Below are positions 60,750 through 64,000 of a stretch of DNA of 64,000 nt, one piece after another. Both the position numbers and the translations under genes were made by a program. Numbering within the stretch: position 1 is the stretch's first letter; every line of letters begins with the position of its first letter. Under the pieces are notes generated by a model. The model saw only the letters and a list, made by a program, of their open reading frames with translations. It was not told the origin of the DNA and did not search any database. This stretch comes from RH-AL1 sp965198715 (GTDB taxonomy: Bacteria; Pseudomonadota; Alphaproteobacteria; Rhizobiales; Beijerinckiaceae): positions 1,116,001-1,180,000 of the forward strand of contig CBDAPV010000001.1 in the NCBI GenBank assembly GCA_965198715.1, given 5' to 3'.

Positions 60750-62243
60750 ATGACCCTGACGATGCCCAAGGCCGAGGCGGCCATCCTCGACAAGCGCGCC
60801 GAGATCGTCGCCGGGCTCGAAGCCATCGTGCGGCCCGGCAACGTGCTCGCCAACACCCGCGAGATGCGCCCCTACGAGTGCGACGCCGTCACCATGTACC
60901 GGCAGATGCCGATGGTCGTGGTGCTCCCGGAGACTGTCGCCGAGGTGTCGCAGATCATGGCGCTGGCTCGCGCCATGAATGTCAAGGTGGTGCCGCGCGG
61001 CGGCGGCACCTCGCTCTCCGGCGGCTCGCTGCCGCTCGAGGACGGCATCCTGCTCGCCATGGGCAAGTTCAACAGGATCCTCGAGGTCGACTATGGCAAC
61101 CGCTGCGCCGTGGTGCAGCCGGGCGTCGCCAACCTCGCGATCTCCAAGGCGGTCGAGGACGAGGGCTTCTACTACGCGCCCGACCCGTCCTCGCAGATCG
61201 CCTGCTCGATCGGCGGCAACGTCGCCGAGAACTCCGGCGGCATCCATTGCCTCAAGTACGGGCTGACCACCAACAACATCCTCGGCATCGAGGTGGTGCT
61301 GATCGGCGGCGAAATCGTGCGGCTCGGCGGCAAGCACCTCGATTCCGAGGCGCTCGACCTGCTTGGCGTGATGACCGGCTCCGAGGGCCTGCTCGGCGTC
61401 GTCACCGAGGTCACGGTGCGCATCCTCAAGAAGCCGGCGGTCGCGCGAGGCCTGCTGCTCGGCTTCCCCACCGTCGAGGCCGGCTGCGACTGCGTCGCCG
61501 ACATCATCGCCTCGGGCATCATCCCCGGCGGCATGGAGATGATGGACAACAAGACCATCGTCGCCACCGAGGACTTCCAGCCCTGCGGCTACCCGCGCGA
61601 CGCCGGCAGCCTCGTCATCTGCGAGCTCGACGGTACGGCCTCCGAGGTCGATCACCTCATCGACAAGGTCTCGGCCCTGGCGACCAAGCACGCGGCCACC
61701 ACCATCAAGGTCTCGACCTGCGACGAGGAACGCGTGCAGTTCTGGCAGGGCCGCAAGAACGCCTTTCCGGCCGTCGGCGCGATCGGCCCGGACTACCTGT
61801 GCATGGACGGCACGATCCCGCGCAGCAAGCTCGCCTACGTCCTCAAGCGCATGGACGAGCTCGGCGAGGGCCACGGCCTGCGCGTCGCCAACGTCTTCCA
61901 CGCCGGCGACGGCAACCTGCATCCCCTGATCCTCTACGACGGCGCCAAGGACGGCGAGATCGAGCGCGCCGAGGCTTTCGGCGCCGACATCCTGCGCCTC
62001 TGCGTCGAGGTCGGCGGATGCCTCACCGGCGAGCACGGCGTCGGGGTCGAGAAGCGCGACCTCATGGGCGTACAGTTCAACGAGATCGACCTGAAGCAGC
62101 AGCAGCGCGTGAAATGCGCCTTCGATCCCGAGCACCGTCTCAACCCGGGCAAGATGTTCCCGCTGCTGCACCGCTGCGCGGAGCTGGGCAAGATGCACGT
62201 GCATCGCGGGCAGGTGGCGTTTCCGGAGCTGCCACGCTTCTGA
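60750..62243 (+). CDS. glcD: FAD-linked oxidase, glycolate oxidase subunit GlcD-like
   Basis: The 497-residue protein is a vanillyl-alcohol-oxidase-type flavoprotein: PRGGGTSLSGGSLPLEDGI (PP-loop for FAD, near residue 85), PDPSSQIACSIGGNVAENSGG (near 150), and the C-terminal FHAGDGNLHPL and EVGGCLTGEHGVG. This is the GlcD pattern, which oxidises glycolate or a D-2-hydroxyacid and feeds electrons to partner GlcE/GlcF. In many bacteria glcE and glcF follow directly; here the next gene is on the other strand. So the partners lie elsewhere or this is a D-lactate-dehydrogenase-like relative. Confidence 0.85.
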   Translation: MTLTMPKAEAAILDKRAEIVAGLEAIVRPGNVLANTREMRPYECDAVTMYRQMPMVVVLPETVAEVSQIMALARAMNVKVVPRGGGTSLSGGSLPLEDGILLAMGKFNRILEVDYGNRCAVVQPGVANLAISKAVEDEGFYYAPDPSSQIACSIGGNVAENSGGIHCLKYGLTTNNILGIEVVLIGGEIVRLGGKHLDSEALDLLGVMTGSEGLLGVVTEVTVRILKKPAVARGLLLGFPTVEAGCDCVADIIASGIIPGGMEMMDNKTIVATEDFQPCGYPRDAGSLVICELDGTASEVDHLIDKVSALATKHAATTIKVSTCDEERVQFWQGRKNAFPAVGAIGPDYLCMDGTIPRSKLAYVLKRMDELGEGHGLRVANVFHAGDGNLHPLILYDGAKDGEIERAEAFGADILRLCVEVGGCLTGEHGVGVEKRDLMGVQFNEIDLKQQQRVKCAFDPEHRLNPGKMFPLLHRCAELGKMHVHRGQVAFPELPRF

Positions 62244-62277
62244 CACGGTATAACGAACCGGCTGCGCCGCCTCCGGA

Positions 62278-63459
62278 TCAGGCGCCAGCGACGAGCCGGA
62301 TGTCGTGACCGGCGGTCCAGGCGGAGAGGTCGCCGCGCTTCAGGGCCGTCGCCATCAGGTCCGGAAACATGTCGGGCGTGCAGGCGAACACCGGAGCGCC
62401 GAGGCCGGCAATGACCCGTGCGGCGTCGGCATCGTAGGCGGGCTTGCCGTCGTCGCTGAGCGCCAGAAGCACGACGAGGTTGACGCCGGCGGCGACGATC
62501 TCGGCGCAGCGCGCCAGCATGGCCGGGCGGTCGCCGCCCTCGTAAAGGTCGGTGATCAGCACGAGGTGCGTGCGCGAGGGCTCGGCGACCTGCCCCTGGC
62601 AATAGGCCAGCGCGGCATTGATGTCGGTGCCGCCGCCGAGCTGGATGCCGAACAGCACCTCGACGGGATCCGCGAGCTTGTCGGACAGGTCGGCGACCAC
62701 CGTGTCGAAGACGACGAGCTTCGTCGCCAGAGCCGGGATGGAAGCCATCACCGCCGAGAAGATCGAGGCGTAGACCACCGAGGTCGCCATCGAGCCGGAC
62801 TGGTCGACGCACATGATCACGGTGTCGAGGTCGGCGCGCCGCCCCTTGCGGCCGTAGCCCACCAGCTTCTCCGGGATCAGCGTGCGGCGCTCGGGATCGT
62901 AGCTGCGCATGTTGGCGCGGATGGTGCGGGGCCAGTCGATGTCGCCCTGCCGCGGTCGGCGCGTGCGCTGGCTGCGGTTGAGCGCGCCGCGCAGCGCCTG
63001 CACGGTCTGCGCGGCGAGCTTCTCCATCAGCTTGTCGACCACGCTCCTGATGACGCGGCGCGCCGTCTCCTTGGTGGCCTCGGGCATGGCGGCGCCGAGC
63101 CCGATGAGGTCGGCGACGAGGTGGACGTCGGCCTCCATGCCGGCGAGGAATTCAGGCTCGAGCAGCATGCGCTTCAGGCCGAGGCGCTCGAAGGCGTCCT
63201 TTTGCACCACCTGGACGACGGAGGCGGGGAAGAACTCGCGGATGTCGCCGAGCCAGCGGGCGACGCGCGGCGCCGAGCCGGCGAGCGAGCCGCGCTTCTT
63301 CTCGCCGTCGCCGTAGAGCGCGGTCATCGCCTTGTCGAGGCGGCGGTCGCGCAGGCTGAGCGCAGGGTCGTCGGGATCGCCGCCGAGCGCGAGGCGCCAG
63401 CGCCGCCACGCAAGCTCGTCGCTCTGCACCTCGCGCGAGTCCTCGCCCTCGTCGCTCAT
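62278..63459 (-). CDS. VWA-domain protein of a MoxR/DUF5682 cluster
   Basis: The 393-residue protein has a helical N-terminal half and a von Willebrand A domain (near residues 210-385) with an intact MIDAS: DQSGSMATS, Thr in GGGTDINAAL and Asp in ITDLYEGG. This composition occurs next to DUF5682 proteins, a MoxR AAA ATPase and a SWIM zinc-finger protein in a widespread cluster of unclear function, discussed as a possible chaperone or conflict system. Its ATG overlaps the stop of the preceding gene (ATGA). Confidence 0.85.
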   Translation of the reverse strand: MSDEGEDSREVQSDELAWRRWRLALGGDPDDPALSLRDRRLDKAMTALYGDGEKKRGSLAGSAPRVARWLGDIREFFPASVVQVVQKDAFERLGLKRMLLEPEFLAGMEADVHLVADLIGLGAAMPEATKETARRVIRSVVDKLMEKLAAQTVQALRGALNRSQRTRRPRQGDIDWPRTIRANMRSYDPERRTLIPEKLVGYGRKGRRADLDTVIMCVDQSGSMATSVVYASIFSAVMASIPALATKLVVFDTVVADLSDKLADPVEVLFGIQLGGGTDINAALAYCQGQVAEPSRTHLVLITDLYEGGDRPAMLARCAEIVAAGVNLVVLLALSDDGKPAYDADAARVIAGLGAPVFACTPDMFPDLMATALKRGDLSAWTAGHDIRLVAGA

Positions 63460-64000
63460 GACAATCCCAGGATCTGGCGCAGCAGCGGCGCCGCCGCGGC
63501 GAAGGCCGCCTCGTCGATCACGAGCTCGCCGTCCGTCGCCACCGCGCGGCCGCCACGGAGATTGCCGAGCAGGCGACGCCGCTCGGTGGCGTCGAGGCCG
63601 GAGAGCGAGCGGCGCAGCGCCGGCAGCAGGTTGGTGAAGCTCTCGTCGTCGAGGCCGCGCAGCCAGCCGTCGACGAGACCCAGAAAGCGGGCGTCGTGCA
63701 TCAGCAGCTGCGCGCCGGCGGAGAGGAAGCCCTCGAGCCAATCGGCGGCTTCCTTGGTGGGCACGGCGGCCGACAGTGCACGGGTGAACCAGCCGGTGCC
63801 ATCCTCGACCGGGAAGCGCTCGACGTCGTGGCAGCGGCGCGCCGCGAAGCCGCGCAGCGCCGGCATTGCCGCCGCATCGCGCGCCAAGCGCAGCAGCCCG
63901 TCATGCCAGGCCTCGCGCCGCCCGGCATCGTCGAGGATGGCGATGGCACCGTCGAAGTCGGCGAGCGCGGCGCGTACCGCAGCGGTGCCGCCCTCGTCGA
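63456..64000 (-). CDS. DUF5682-family protein, C-terminal part (runs off the right edge)
   Basis: The visible 181 residues are the C-terminal end of a longer protein; the frame is open to the window edge. It ends LLPALRRSLSGLDATERRRL and ILGLS, which matches the end of DUF5682 proteins as I remember them, and it is translationally coupled to the VWA protein, the typical partner. A MoxR ATPase is expected upstream, beyond base 64000. The similarity is by memory and needs a profile search. Confidence 0.65.
   Translation of the reverse strand, partial: DEGGTAAVRAALADFDGAIAILDDAGRREAWHDGLLRLARDAAAMPALRGFAARRCHDVERFPVEDGTGWFTRALSAAVPTKEAADWLEGFLSAGAQLLMHDARFLGLVDGWLRGLDDESFTNLLPALRRSLSGLDATERRRLLGNLRGGRAVATDGELVIDEAAFAAAAPLLRQILGLS

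Overview
The window is high-GC (roughly two thirds G+C by eye) chromosomal DNA from an alphaproteobacterium, most likely of the Hyphomicrobiales (Rhizobiales). Pointers are a FliJ of the rhizobial type, the fabA-fabB-fabI operon, a HWE-family histidine kinase, a DUF1476-like protein, a degenerate EF-hand protein of a type common in this order, and a tRNA-His with A73 and no encoded G-1, which is diagnostic for the main alphaproteobacterial clade. I cannot fix the genus. The combination of an oxalate/formate-type antiporter with a formate dehydrogenase hints at one-carbon or oxalate use.

Layout. 0.4-3.6 kb: fliJ, then fabA-fabB-fabI (unsaturated fatty acid synthesis). 3.8-7.3 kb: PsiE-like protein, OxlT-like MFS transporter, fused two-domain ABC permease. 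7.3-10.1 kb: complete EF-P module (epmB, epmA, divergent efp). 10.5-13.2 kb: mutT, an MFS transporter, trmJ. 13.5-17 kb: dTDP-L-rhamnose operon rfbA-rfbC-rfbB-rfbD. 17.5-21.4 kb: YghU, a GH3-like fragment, then a membrane protein plus winged-helix regulator operon followed by a second, non-canonical UppS. The two units share a nearly identical palindromic operator. 21.5-26 kb: lolC/E-lolD, PilZ protein, small lipoprotein, rsmB. 26.1-27 kb: a degraded patch with a MazE-like antitoxin, a frameshifted MazF-like toxin and degenerate repeats. 27.1-31.9 kb: guaA with promoter and terminator, a chemoreceptor, a fatty-acid-hydroxylase-type protein.

32-39 kb: formate dehydrogenase locus. The catalytic subunit has an in-frame UGA at the position of selenocysteine in E. 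coli FdnG, followed by a SECIS-like hairpin. Its iron-sulfur and NrfD-type membrane subunits are encoded divergently, and two small unknown proteins flank the set. A metallo-beta-lactamase-fold protein, a parS-like site and a tautomerase follow. 39.5-47.4 kb: glmM, an EF-hand-like exported protein, hybrid histidine kinase, glgC, cobC, a uracil-DNA-glycosylase-like protein, an OmpR-type regulator. 47.4-52.2 kb: a P450 plus acyltransferase pair, murI, an acyltransferase remnant, tRNA-His. 52.4-59.8 kb: HWE kinase, then sucD, a YqaE-like small protein, sucA and sucB on the minus strand, without sucC, mdh or lpd next to them. 60-64 kb: DUF1476-like protein with a probable frameshift, glcD, and the tail of a DUF5682 plus VWA cluster of the MoxR-associated type that runs off the right edge.

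Most genes are housekeeping. The parts most worth follow-up are the UppS/regulator/membrane-protein regulon, the selenocysteine formate dehydrogenase with split operon and small partners, the edge VWA-DUF5682 cluster, and the parS-like site. All gene calls rest on reading the translated sequences and recalling family motifs; no database search was run.
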